From: Flavobacterium psychrophilum | GTDB taxonomy: Bacteria; Bacteroidota; Bacteroidia; Flavobacteriales; Flavobacteriaceae | Length of the DNA stretch: 22,522 nucleotides | Reading direction: 5' to 3' | Assembly (NCBI GenBank): GCA_945897545.1 | Contig: CAMDGJ010000014.1 | Coordinates: 1-22,522 of the forward strand | Notes under the pieces: model-generated | The model's input: only the letters and a program-made list of their open reading frames with translations | What the model was told of the DNA's origin: nothing | The model's database searches: none | Shown: one piece after another, positions 7,231 through 14,940 of the stretch | How the letters are laid out: the number at the start of each line of letters is the position of its first letter | How positions within the stretch are numbered: the stretch's first letter is position 1 | Program-made: the position numbers and the translations under genes

Positions 7231-8163
7231 ATGAAGAAAAAATTGGAAGCCGACTTGATGAGCATTGCTCACAGGGTATTGCAAATGAAAAACAAATCTG
7301 ATATCGATCAATTATACATTGAAACTCAGAAATTATATGAAAAACTTTCTGTTTTACGATTTGTTGAGGAACATTTTGGAGGGGCAAAACCAACTATTGG
7401 TCAAGCCGAAATCGTTGAAAAAATGAAACAATTTTTTGAAGACAACAATTTATCTGAGAGTAAGCCAATAAAGGTTAAAGATGAAATTGTTGTTAAAGAA
7501 ATCACTACTCAAAAAATAGTTGACGAAGTTATTATAGTTGAGGAAATCGAAAATGTTTTAGAAGAGGAAATCGAAGAAGAAGAAATTTCAGAAGTGACAG
7601 ATGAGTCCGCCGAAATAAAATTCCAAGAAGAAGAAACTGACGTAGAGGAACCTACAGCAATAGAAGAATCAAATAAAGTTGGTTTTATGCCAGCATTTGA
7701 ATTAGACATAGAAAATGAAATTGAAGAGCCAAAAAAATCGGAAGCCGTTCAAATTTCCTTTGAAGATTTTTTAGGAGGCGATTATTCAGATACTCTTTTT
7801 ATAAAAGCAGATCAAATTGAAGAAACTCAAACTCCAATAAGTTTTGAGATACCAGTTTCGGATGATTTACAGGAGGAAGAGTCTACTTCTGAAAAAAATG
7901 AAACTAAAGTCACTACCCTTAATGACAAACTTTTAAAAGGAATAAATATCGATTTAAATGATAGAATTGCGTTTGTAAAACACCTTTTTGCCAATAGCGA
8001 CGAAGATTATAATCGGGTTTTGAACCAACTAATTACCTATGATAACTTTGAGGAAGCCCAAAATTTTATTGATGATATGGTAAAACCTGATTACAACAGT
8101 TGGGAAGGAAAAGAGGATTACTCCCAACGTTTTATCGAGATCATCGAGAAAAAATTCGACTAA
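7231..8163 (+). CDS. Acidic hypothetical protein upstream of rsmI
   Basis: A 310-residue protein of unknown function that I do not assign to a named family. The N-terminal part (about 1-75) is predicted helical and contains LYEKLSVLRFVEEHFGG. A long central stretch (about 85-215) is very rich in Glu with repeated IVxEEIE-like segments and is probably disordered or a charged stalk. A compact C-terminal part (about 230-310) includes LNDRIAFVKHLFANSDEDYN and ends in a helix with YSQRFIEIIEKKFD. This architecture of two conserved ends and an acidic linker is common in Bacteroidota. No signal peptide or membrane segment is seen. Its TAA is directly followed by the rsmI ATG with no gap, so the two are translationally linked. 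Confidence 0.85.
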   Translation: MKKKLEADLMSIAHRVLQMKNKSDIDQLYIETQKLYEKLSVLRFVEEHFGGAKPTIGQAEIVEKMKQFFEDNNLSESKPIKVKDEIVVKEITTQKIVDEVIIVEEIENVLEEEIEEEEISEVTDESAEIKFQEEETDVEEPTAIEESNKVGFMPAFELDIENEIEEPKKSEAVQISFEDFLGGDYSDTLFIKADQIEETQTPISFEIPVSDDLQEEESTSEKNETKVTTLNDKLLKGINIDLNDRIAFVKHLFANSDEDYNRVLNQLITYDNFEEAQNFIDDMVKPDYNSWEGKEDYSQRFIEIIEKKFD

Positions 8164-8865
8164 ATGGGTAAATTATTTATAGTCCCTACTCCAATCGGTA
8201 ATCTCGAGGATATGACTTTAAGAGCCATTCGAATTCTAAAAGAAGTCGATTTGATTCTTGCCGAAGACACACGAACCAGCGGAAAATTATTAAAACATTT
8301 CGAGATTGGCACACACATGCACAGTCATCATATGCACAACGAACACAAAACGGTCGAAAACTTAATCTCGCGTTTAAAAGCGGGAGAAACTATCGCCTTA
8401 ATTTCGGACGCGGGAACACCTGCGATTTCTGATCCTGGATTTTTACTCACTCGCGCCTGTGTTGAAAATAAAATTGATGTAGAATGTTTACCCGGTGCAA
8501 CAGCTTTTGTACCAGCCTTGGTCAATAGCGGTTTGCCCAATGACAAATTTGTTTTCGAAGGATTTGTGCCCGACAAAAAAGGAAGACAAACCCGCTATTT
8601 GGCACTAGCCGAAGAAACACGCACCATGATTTTGTATGTTTCACCCCATAAATTAGTCAAAACTCTAGCTGAATTTATCACTTTTTTTGGCGAAGACCGA
8701 CAAATTTGTGTTTCAAGAGAATTATCAAAACTACACGAAGAAAATGTTCGAGGAACGGTTCGTGAAGTGTTGACGCATTTTGAAAACAAACCACCAAAAG
8801 GAGAAATTGTGGTTGTGGTTGGCGGAAAAACAACAACTAAAGAAAATAAAAAACAATCCGAATAA
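8164..8865 (+). CDS. rsmI: 16S rRNA (cytidine(1402)-2'-O)-methyltransferase RsmI
   Basis: SAM-dependent tetrapyrrole-methylase-fold enzyme that 2'-O-methylates C1402 in the ribosomal P site. The 233-residue protein shows all main motifs: LFIVPTPIGNLEDMTLRAI at the N-terminus, LILAEDTRTSGKLLKHF, ALISDAGTPAISDPGF for SAM binding, VECLPGATAFVPALVNSGLP, and the C-terminal CVSRELSKLHEE...GEIVVVVGG. The last 15 or so residues are a polar Lys-rich tail. The ATG is immediately after the stop of the acidic protein gene, and the HopJ-family gene follows 11 nt later, so the three form one operon. Confidence 0.96.
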   Translation: MGKLFIVPTPIGNLEDMTLRAIRILKEVDLILAEDTRTSGKLLKHFEIGTHMHSHHMHNEHKTVENLISRLKAGETIALISDAGTPAISDPGFLLTRACVENKIDVECLPGATAFVPALVNSGLPNDKFVFEGFVPDKKGRQTRYLALAEETRTMILYVSPHKLVKTLAEFITFFGEDRQICVSRELSKLHEENVRGTVREVLTHFENKPPKGEIVVVVGGKTTTKENKKQSE

Positions 8866-8876
8866 TAAAATACATA

Positions 8877-9224
8877 ATGACCATAACCTCTTTTTTAGAA
8901 AATCTAAAACAAACTCCAAACACGATTACATTTCCTGAAACCATTGCCTTGATTGACGAACATTACGATTTTATTCCAACCACTTTCGATAATGGGACGC
9001 AACACAATGCCGCAGGAGAAAACTCTGGTTCTTGCAAATTATTTGCTTTTGCGCAATTGCAAAACTTATCACAAGCAAAAACTTTAGCTTGTTTTGGAGC
9101 CTTTTATTTTGATGACGTATTGGAAAATCCAGAAGGAACCAACCACCAAAACATTCGTAATTTTATAAAAACGGGCTGGGGCGGAATTCAATTTGAAGGA
9201 GAAGCTTTGGTTTTGAAATCATAA
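8877..9224 (+). CDS. HopJ type III effector family protein
   Basis: A 115-residue protein matching the HopJ family: the segment FLENLKQTPNTITFPETIAL, then IDEHYDFIPTTFDNG (about 22-36), AAGENSGSCKLFAFAQL (about 42-58), TLACFGAFYFDDVLENPEG and NIRNFIKTGWGGIQFEG near the end. The name comes from a Pseudomonas syringae effector, but members are widespread in free-living bacteria without type III secretion, so a cytoplasmic role is more likely here; the activity is unknown. It is the last gene of the rsmI operon, and a long palindrome starts 4 nt after its stop and probably ends transcription. Confidence 0.88.
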   Translation: MTITSFLENLKQTPNTITFPETIALIDEHYDFIPTTFDNGTQHNAAGENSGSCKLFAFAQLQNLSQAKTLACFGAFYFDDVLENPEGTNHQNIRNFIKTGWGGIQFEGEALVLKS

Positions 9225-9228
9225 ATAA

Positions 9229-9302
9229 TTTGTCATTTCGACGAAGGAGAAATCGCATTAGTTGCTCTCGTTCTGAGATTTCTCCTTCGTCGAAATGACA
9301 AA
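9229..9302. repeat. Long intergenic palindrome (REP-like), likely also a bidirectional terminator
   Basis: A perfect 26-bp inverted repeat (9229-9254 with 9277-9302) with a 22-nt loop. The left arm contains TGTCATTTCGACGAAGGAGA. The right arm ends in AAAAAA on the plus strand, and reading the minus strand the arm is followed by AAATTATTTATG. It lies between the convergent HopJ-family and ade genes. I recall TGTCATTTCGACGAAGGAG-type palindromes as scattered intergenic repeats in flavobacterial genomes, so this is probably one copy of a dispersed family. Confidence 0.75.
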
Positions 9303-9316
9303 AAAATCCAATAAAA

Positions 9317-9359
9317 ACTTTGTGAACTTTGTGCCTTCTTCGTGCCCTTTGTGTTTAAA
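9317..9359 (+). repeat. CTTTGTG-rich dispersed repeat, copy A
   Basis: ACTTTGTGAACTTTGTGCCT begins a 43-nt element made of short CTTTGTG-like units and ending GTGTTTAAA. A near copy in the same orientation lies at 11163-11206, so the two copies bracket ade. The only differences are one single-base gap and a few substitutions. Confidence 0.65.
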
Positions 9360-9395
9360 CAATATCTTCTTAAATGACCTTATTGCCTTATATGG

Positions 9396-11048
9396 TTAAA
9401 TAACCTCCAAATCAACAAACGAAAAAGTATTGCCACTAAACAATCCTTTATCCGATAATTTTAAATCGGGAATCACGAGCAAAGCCATAAATGAAAGCGT
9501 CATAAAAGGAGCTTTCAAATTACTGCCCACCCGAGGCGAAGCCGAATCGAGCGAAGCTAATTCCTTGGCCATTGCATCGATTTCCTGATATAATCTGCCA
9601 GTTTCCCAGCCATTTTTATCGCTCATAATTCCGGCAACGGGCAAGGGTAGCATTTTGTTTTCAGCACCATTTACGGCGCAAACTCCGCCTTTGTTTTCGA
9701 TGATAAGATTGACGGCACTGCAAATTTCTTCATCAGAAGTTCCTACCACAACAATATTATGGCAATCGTGCGCCACTGAACTGGCAATTGCTCCTTTTTT
9801 TAATCCAAAATTCTTGATAAAAGCAATCGCTGGAGCCGTGTTTTGATAGCGATTAACAACTGCCATTTTCAAGATGTCGTTTTCTGTATCCGAAACTAGT
9901 TGCCCATCAACGATTAATGGTTTATGGTGAATTTCATTGGTAATCAATTGTCCTTCCAATGCTTCGATTACTCTAATTTTTGAACCAGAACCGAAAACAG
10001 TAAAATCACTGATTTCCTTTGAAGTAATATTAAAATTATTAGGTGTTTCAAAAGGAATGTGTTTTACAAACGATTCTCCACTTTTGGCAACTAATTCGCC
10101 ATCAATATAAGTTTGTAACACTTTAAAATTAACTAAATCTTCCACAACAATAAAATCGGCCGTATCATTTTCTTTAAGTAATCCAACGTTCATTTTGTAA
10201 TGATTCACGGGATTTACACAAGCCGCTTGCAAGACTTTGAACACATCAATTCCTTTGGCGACAGCCCGAGCGCAAAGTAAATTAATGTGGCCTACAATCA
10301 AATCGTCGGGATGTTTGTCATCCGAACAAAACATCATGTTTTTGTAGTTTTCAGGAAGTAAATCGATGAGTGCTTCAAAGTTTTTGGCAGCACTTCCTTC
10401 ACGGATAAGCACTTTCATTCCGAGCGATAATTTTTCTTCGGCTTCTTCAAAAGTGAAACATTCGTGGTCTGTTGTAATTCCTGCCGAAATATATTTTTTT
10501 ACTGATTCTCCTCTTAATGCTGGTGCGTGACCATCAACGGGTTTATTGAAATGTTTTGCCCATTCGATTTTTTTTAAAACTTCTGCATCGTCAAATAAAA
10601 CACCTGGATAATTCATCATTTCTGCCAAATAATGAATATCGGGCGAAGCCATTAATTCCTTTATTCCGTCCGAATCGATAATGGCTCCGGCACTTTCAAA
10701 AGAAGTTGCAGGAACACAAGATGGAGCGCCAAAATGAAACTTCAACGGTACTTTTTTACCATTTTCGATCATATAATAAACACCTGCTTTGCCTAGAACA
10801 TTGGCAATTTCGTGTGGATCTGAAATCGTGGCAACTGTTCCGTGAAGTACGGCAATTTTTGCAAATTCGGAAGGAACAAGCATCGAACTTTCGATATGAA
10901 TGTGGGAATCTATAAATCCTGGAAGAATAAAGCTTTTTATGTTGTGATTTTTCTCGATAATCGAGATGATTTTCCCATTTTCGACAGTGATTTCACCTGC
11001 ATAAATTCGTTTATTTTCGATGTCGACAATTTGTCCTTGAATTTGCAT
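9396..11048 (-). CDS. ade: Adenine deaminase
   Basis: Amidohydrolase that converts adenine to hypoxanthine and ammonia in purine salvage; cytoplasmic and metal dependent. The 550-residue protein shows the N-terminal [14 protein letters not shown] metal-binding motif (His49, His51), then [28 protein letters not shown] and [25 protein letters not shown] and a C-terminal domain with [18 protein letters not shown] and [25 protein letters not shown] follow. ATG at 11048 gives the expected [10 protein letters not shown] start. Between AKEL and GSNLKAPFM there are ten extra residues ([10 protein letters not shown]) compared with the short form I remember from other bacteria; their DNA is a GC-rich mini-palindrome pair. 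On the minus strand a TACTTTTG box (complement of 11072-11079) lies 23 nt upstream. Confidence 0.95.
   Translation of the reverse strand: MQIQGQIVDIENKRIYAGEITVENGKIISIIEKNHNIKSFILPGFIDSHIHIESSMLVPSEFAKIAVLHGTVATISDPHEIANVLGKAGVYYMIENGKKVPLKFHFGAPSCVPATSFESAGAIIDSDGIKELMASPDIHYLAEMMNYPGVLFDDAEVLKKIEWAKHFNKPVDGHAPALRGESVKKYISAGITTDHECFTFEEAEEKLSLGMKVLIREGSAAKNFEALIDLLPENYKNMMFCSDDKHPDDLIVGHINLLCARAVAKGIDVFKVLQAACVNPVNHYKMNVGLLKENDTADFIVVEDLVNFKVLQTYIDGELVAKSGESFVKHIPFETPNNFNITSKEISDFTVFGSGSKIRVIEALEGQLITNEIHHKPLIVDGQLVSDTENDILKMAVVNRYQNTAPAIAFIKNFGLKKGAIASSVAHDCHNIVVVGTSDEEICSAVNLIIENKGGVCAVNGAENKMLPLPVAGIMSDKNGWETGRLYQEIDAMAKELASLDSASPRVGSNLKAPFMTLSFMALLVIPDLKLSDKGLFSGNTFSFVDLEVI
9535..9558. 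repeat. GC-rich double mini-palindrome inside ade
   Basis: GGCGAAGCC (9535-9543) and AGCGAAGCT (9550-9558) are two odd palindromes with the same GCGAAGC core. They encode part of [10 protein letters not shown], which looks like an in-frame insertion just before the conserved KAPFMTLSF segment of adenine deaminase. This is probably a captured dispersed repeat. Confidence 0.45.
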
Positions 11049-11162
11049 TTAGGTTGATTTAAAAAGATATTCAAAAGTACTGTGATTTTAAATTTTTACC
11101 GCAGATTCGCAGATTATTTTTAAAATTTTTAGTCACAGATTGTAGAAATTAAAAATAAATAC

Positions 11163-11206
11163 ACTTTGTGAATCTTTGTGCCTTCTTTGTGTGCTTGGTG
11201 TTTAAA
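11163..11206 (+). repeat. CTTTGTG-rich dispersed repeat, copy B
   Basis: ACTTTGTGAATCTTTGTGCC begins a 44-nt near copy of the element at 9317-9359, ending GTGTTTAAA. It lies in the recJ/ade divergent spacer after another AT-rich string with ACCGCAGATTCGCAGATT (11099-11116), which I also recall as common between flavobacterial genes. Its last part overlaps the presumed recJ -33 element. Confidence 0.65.
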
Positions 11207-11224
11207 TATTTTAAACTAAATTTG
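11195..11224 (+). promoter_or_regulatory. Promoter of the recJ-MFS operon
   Basis: TTG at 11195-11197, a 19-nt spacer and TAAATTTG at 11217-11224 match the Bacteroidota -33/-7 pattern. The recJ ATG is 33 nt downstream. The -33 TTG lies inside the CTTTGTG-rich repeat copy B. Confidence 0.6.
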
Positions 11225-11257
11225 TAAAAGACACAAAATCAAAATCCCTACTTATTT

Positions 11258-12955
11258 ATGCGCTGGACCCTTAAACCAAAACCTTCTGAAGAAAAGGTAA
11301 AATTACTTGCTGAAGCTTTGAATGTGGAGGAATTTGTGGCGACGCTTCTCGTGCAACGCGGTATTGAAACGTATGATCAAGCCAGAGAATTTTTCCGTCC
11401 AACTTTAGAAGACTTGCACAATCCTTATCTGATGAAAGATATGGATAAAGCGGTTGAACGCATCGAATTGGCTATAGAAAAAGGTGAAAACATTCTTGTG
11501 TTTGGCGATTATGATGTCGATGGGACTACAGCAGTTTCATTGGTTTCATCGTATTTGAAAACTTATTATCCAAATGTTTCAACTTATATTCCTGATCGCT
11601 ATGACGAAGGTTATGGAATTTCTTTCAAAGGAATTGATTTTGCTGATGATAATGGTTTTTCGTTGATTATTGCTTTGGATTGCGGTATAAAATCCATCGA
11701 TCACGTGGTTTATGCTAAAGAAAGAAACATCGATTTCATCATTTGCGACCACCACCGACCAGGCGAATTTTTGCCGGAAGCCGTTGCAGTTTTGGATCCA
11801 AAACGGGACGATTGTAGTTATCCGTATGATGAATTGTGTGGTTGCGGAATTGGTTTTAAATTGATTCAGGCATTGGGTGAAAACCGAAACCAAACTATTG
11901 AAGATTTGACTTCTTATCTGGATTTGGTTGCCACTGCAATTGCCGCTGATATTGTTCCAATGACGGGAGAAAATAGGATTTTGGCCTATTTTGGCTTGCA
12001 AGTGATCAACTCAGATCCGAGACCTGGAATCAAAGCTTTGGTTCATCAAGTAAAAAAGAAAACTTTAGATATAACGGACGTAGTTTTTATCATAGCACCA
12101 AGAATTAATGCTGCAGGCCGAATCAAACACGGGAATCACGCTGTGGAATTATTGACAGAATTTGATTTTGAACAAGCGCAGCAATTTGCTTCTGAGATTG
12201 AAGCCTATAATTCTGAAAGGAAAGATTTAGACAAGCAAATTACCAAGGAAGCGCTGGGTCAAATTATAGAAAATAATGAAGAAAAACGCTTCACAACAGT
12301 CGTTTTTCAGGAAGATTGGCACAAAGGGGTAATAGGAATTGTGGCTTCGCGCTTGATAGAAACCTATTATCGTCCAACCTTGGTTTTTACCCAAAGTGGC
12401 GATAAATATGCGGCTTCAGCACGATCAGTAAAAGGGTTTGATGTGTACAATGCTTTGGAAGCTTGTGCGGAACATTTGGAACAATTTGGCGGACATATGT
12501 ATGCGGCGGGCATGACCTTATTGGAAGAAAATTATTTGGCTTTCAAAGAAGCTTTTGAAAAAGAAGTAGAAAGAACCATTCATCCGGATATGCTGACACC
12601 TGAAATTTCGATAGATGCCGAAATTAATCTGACGGACATCACTCCAAAATTGACTCGGATTTTGAAACAATTCGAACCTTTTGGACCGCAAAATATGACA
12701 CCAGTTTTCCTTACAAAAAACGTACATGATACAGGCTACGCTCAAAAATTAGGAGCTGATGAAGAACATCTAAAACTTTTTGTACGGCAATCCCGAAGTC
12801 TCGGGACTGAAGGAATGGCAGCCATTGGGTTTGGGTTGGGAAATAAAATAGAATTGACAACGAATAAAAAGCCGTTTGAAGCCGTTTATTGTATAGATGA
12901 GAACGAATGGAATGGTAAAACTTCCCTCCAATTACGATTGAAAGATATTAAGTAA
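11258..12955 (+). CDS. recJ: Single-stranded-DNA-specific exonuclease RecJ
   Basis: 5'-3' ssDNA exonuclease of recombination and mismatch repair. The 565-residue DHH-family protein shows VFGDYDVDGTTA (Asp84, Asp86, Asp88), IALDCGI (Asp141) and ICDHHRPGE (Asp164-His165-His166). ELCGCGIGFKLIQAL, the DHHA1 region with APRINAAGRIKHG, HKGVIGIVASRLIE, SARSVKGFDVYNALE and FGGHMYAAGMTL follow, then the C-terminal OB-like domain. The length is normal for the family. A perfect 6-bp palindrome codes for SRSLG within LFVRQSRSLGTEGMAAIGF and may be a small in-frame insertion. The MFS reading frame begins 4 nt after the stop, so the two were designed as an operon. Confidence 0.96.
   Translation: MRWTLKPKPSEEKVKLLAEALNVEEFVATLLVQRGIETYDQAREFFRPTLEDLHNPYLMKDMDKAVERIELAIEKGENILVFGDYDVDGTTAVSLVSSYLKTYYPNVSTYIPDRYDEGYGISFKGIDFADDNGFSLIIALDCGIKSIDHVVYAKERNIDFIICDHHRPGEFLPEAVAVLDPKRDDCSYPYDELCGCGIGFKLIQALGENRNQTIEDLTSYLDLVATAIAADIVPMTGENRILAYFGLQVINSDPRPGIKALVHQVKKKTLDITDVVFIIAPRINAAGRIKHGNHAVELLTEFDFEQAQQFASEIEAYNSERKDLDKQITKEALGQIIENNEEKRFTTVVFQEDWHKGVIGIVASRLIETYYRPTLVFTQSGDKYAASARSVKGFDVYNALEACAEHLEQFGGHMYAAGMTLLEENYLAFKEAFEKEVERTIHPDMLTPEISIDAEINLTDITPKLTRILKQFEPFGPQNMTPVFLTKNVHDTGYAQKLGADEEHLKLFVRQSRSLGTEGMAAIGFGLGNKIELTTNKKPFEAVYCIDENEWNGKTSLQLRLKDIK
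12791..12806. repeat. Small palindrome inside recJ
   Basis: TCCCGAAGTCTCGGGA: 6-bp arms around AGTC, in frame in the C-terminal domain of recJ where the protein reads RQSRSLGTEGM. CCCGA/TCGGG palindromes are, from memory, a frequent intergenic repeat in Bacteroidota. Insertion into the gene is inferred. Confidence 0.4.
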
Positions 12956-13013
12956 AATTATGGGAGTAAAAGTTAAAGATACATACGCAGCCTTGCGTTA
13001 GAGAGAATTCAAT

Positions 13014-14234
13014 ATGTTTTTGTTGCTGCGATTTGCTATGGTTTTTGCCTGGTCGATGCAGTTTATCATCATTGAATGGGAAGTATATAGTATAACTAAA
13101 AGTGCGCTTTCACTAGGAATTATTGGGTTGATGGAGGTAATTCCTGCTATCGGGATGGCTTTGTTTGCTGGACATATTGTAGATCAAAAGGAAAAAAAAG
13201 GAATGCTTTTGAAGTGTATTTTCGGATTTTCCATCATTAGTTTTGGCTTGTTTTTATTGACTTGGCCTAGAGTGGTTAGTGATTGGTCAACAGATACAAT
13301 ATTGTATTCTATTTATTTTTTGGTCTTTTTGGGCGGCTTAGTAAGAGCCTTTCTTGGTCCAACTATATTTTCACTGATGTCGTTGATTGTTCCTAAAAAA
13401 GCGTATCCAAATGCGGCAACTTGGAGTAGTTCGGTTTGGCAAATTGGCGCTGTTGTTGGGCCAGCAGTTGCTGGGTTTTCAATTACTTGGATAGGTGTAC
13501 ATTGGTCTATGTGGACTATTTTTGCTTGTTCTATTTTTGCTTTATTGGTGTTGACACAGATTGCCAAAAAACCTATTTTAAATCCAAAAATTGGCGAACC
13601 TGTAATGGAAAGTTTGAAGGAAGGCCTGAAATTCGTGTATACCAATAAATCCATTTTAGGGGCTTTAACGCTTGATATGGTAGCGGTTCTTTTTGGTGGA
13701 GCGGTGGCACTTTTGCCTATTTTTGCCCAAGACATTTTGAAAGTTGGACCTGAAGGCTTTGGAATTTTAAGAGCAGCCCCAGCCGTTGGTGCGTTGTTGA
13801 CTATGTTTGTTTCGGCGCATCTACCTTTTTATAAAAATGCCGGAATCAAATTATTGGCGGCTATTTTTGGTTTTGGTGTTTGTATTATCGTTTTTGGACT
13901 TTCCACTTGGTTTTGGTTATCGGTTTTTGCTTTGTTTATGAGTGGGGTTACTGATGGTATTTCGGTGGTGATTCGCCAAACGATTTTGCAACTCAAAACA
14001 CCAGACTCCATGAGAGGACGTGTTGCGGCAGTAAATTCTATTTTTGTGGGATCTTCGAATGAGTTGGGCGCTTTCGAAAGTGGATTAACAGCCAAATTGA
14101 TGGGAACGGTTTCTGCGGTCGTTTTTGGCGGAAGTATGACGCTTTTAATAGTTGTTTTTACGGGAATCAAATTACCTGGATTTAGAAATTTGGATTTGCA
14201 AAAAGATTTGGAAGAACACGAAAATCATAAGTAG
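13014..14234 (+). CDS. MFS transporter, ancestral start cut off by an in-frame amber codon
   Basis: A 406-residue, 12-helix major facilitator transporter; the substrate is unknown, and it resembles the enterobactin-exporter/MFS_3 type. Family marks are LGIIGLMEVIPAIGMALFAG, HIVDQKEKKGML after the second helix, PNAATWSSSVWQIGAVVGPAVAG, and MRGRVAAVNSIFVGSSNELG near the end. The frame is open upstream of this ATG to ATG 12960 (4 nt after recJ), except for TAG at 12999-13001. The hidden 18 codons read MGVKVKDTYAALR-stop-REFN, and AALRYREFN would be a normal cytoplasmic N-terminus of this family. So either a TAC/TAT-to-TAG mutation (or a sequencing error) has removed the proper start, or translation restarts at 13014. 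A protein starting at 13014 begins directly in helix 1 (MFLLLRFAMVFAWSM) and may still insert. Confidence 0.8.
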   Translation: MFLLLRFAMVFAWSMQFIIIEWEVYSITKSALSLGIIGLMEVIPAIGMALFAGHIVDQKEKKGMLLKCIFGFSIISFGLFLLTWPRVVSDWSTDTILYSIYFLVFLGGLVRAFLGPTIFSLMSLIVPKKAYPNAATWSSSVWQIGAVVGPAVAGFSITWIGVHWSMWTIFACSIFALLVLTQIAKKPILNPKIGEPVMESLKEGLKFVYTNKSILGALTLDMVAVLFGGAVALLPIFAQDILKVGPEGFGILRAAPAVGALLTMFVSAHLPFYKNAGIKLLAAIFGFGVCIIVFGLSTWFWLSVFALFMSGVTDGISVVIRQTILQLKTPDSMRGRVAAVNSIFVGSSNELGAFESGLTAKLMGTVSAVVFGGSMTLLIVVFTGIKLPGFRNLDLQKDLEEHENHK

Positions 14235-14241
14235 CTTTTTT

Positions 14242-14910
14242 TTACGAGGTGATATTCCATAGACTTATTTTACGTCTTGTTTTAAAACCTAACTTTTCAT
14301 ACAATTTGATAGCAGTAAAATTAACTTCTGAAACGTGTAAAAATGTGATGTTTTGTTTATCAATTATTGCATTAACAGTATGTGTGATTAATTGTTTTGC
14401 GAATCCTTTTCCGGTATGGTCAGGATGCGTAATTACGGCACTTACTCCAATAAAATCATTCATTCTTATTCGTTCGCCAGTAATTGCTACAAGTTGGTTG
14501 TTTTTAAAAATTCCATAATAATCCCCCAAAGATGCTGTTTCTCTTTTAAAATATTCGGGATACACTAATTTAATCAGCGCCAACATTTCTTCCAAATGTT
14601 TTTCTTGTAGTAGTACAATTTCATCCTCAATGGCTAAGTCTATTTTGTTATAAATGATCATTTGCAAGCAGACCAATTCATTTTTTAAAAGTAGATTGTT
14701 TGGGATATTAGGTTTCTCACGAAGATAAAAAAATTGTTCGATAACTTGGCATATTCTGAAATTGCATTTGCAGTAATATCGATTGTGTAAAACCGCCAAA
14801 AGGAGAATAATCCGGGTAATAGAATTTTATTGTCCCGTAATCAAGGGCGAAAATTCTATGAGTTTCTGATAAAGAAAACCAAATAGGAATTTATTTTCGT
14901 CTGGAGACAT
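14242..14910 (-). pseudogene. Broken GNAT-family N-acetyltransferase (at least three frame changes)
   Basis: The C-terminal two thirds is an intact GNAT domain: GIFKNNQLVAITGERIRMND, then VSAVITHPDHTGKGFAKQLI (acetyl-CoA loop) and FLHVSEVNFTAIKLYEKLGF, ending at 14242. The frame stays open upstream only to a TTG at 14799, and the residues there (AVLHNRYYCKCNFRICQ) look like noise. The family-like N-terminus is present but in other frames: MSPDENKFLFGFL (14910-14872), then SETHRIFALDYGTIKFYYPD and SPFGGFTQS (14869 to about 14780), then IDITANAISEYAKLSNNFF (about 14783-14727), then EKPNIPNNLLLKNELVC in the final frame. So a gene of about 220 codons has at least three net shifts. It converges on the MFS gene with 7 nt between the stops. 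Confidence 0.8.
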
Positions 14911-14940
14911 TTTTTCTTTTAATTTATATTGAATAAAAAT

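Noticed and set aside
8877..9224. HopJ homologue taken as evidence for a type III effector and pathogenic life style
   Set aside because: The family is common in non-pathogens, the gene lies in an rsmI operon and no secretion genes are present.
11579..12001. 140-codon minus-strand frame inside recJ
   Set aside because: It lies fully within recJ, which has all its DHH motifs; the antisense translation has no family features.
13313..13735. 140-codon minus-strand frame inside the MFS gene
   Set aside because: Antisense shadow of membrane-helix codons; Lys/Pro/Thr-rich with no domain.
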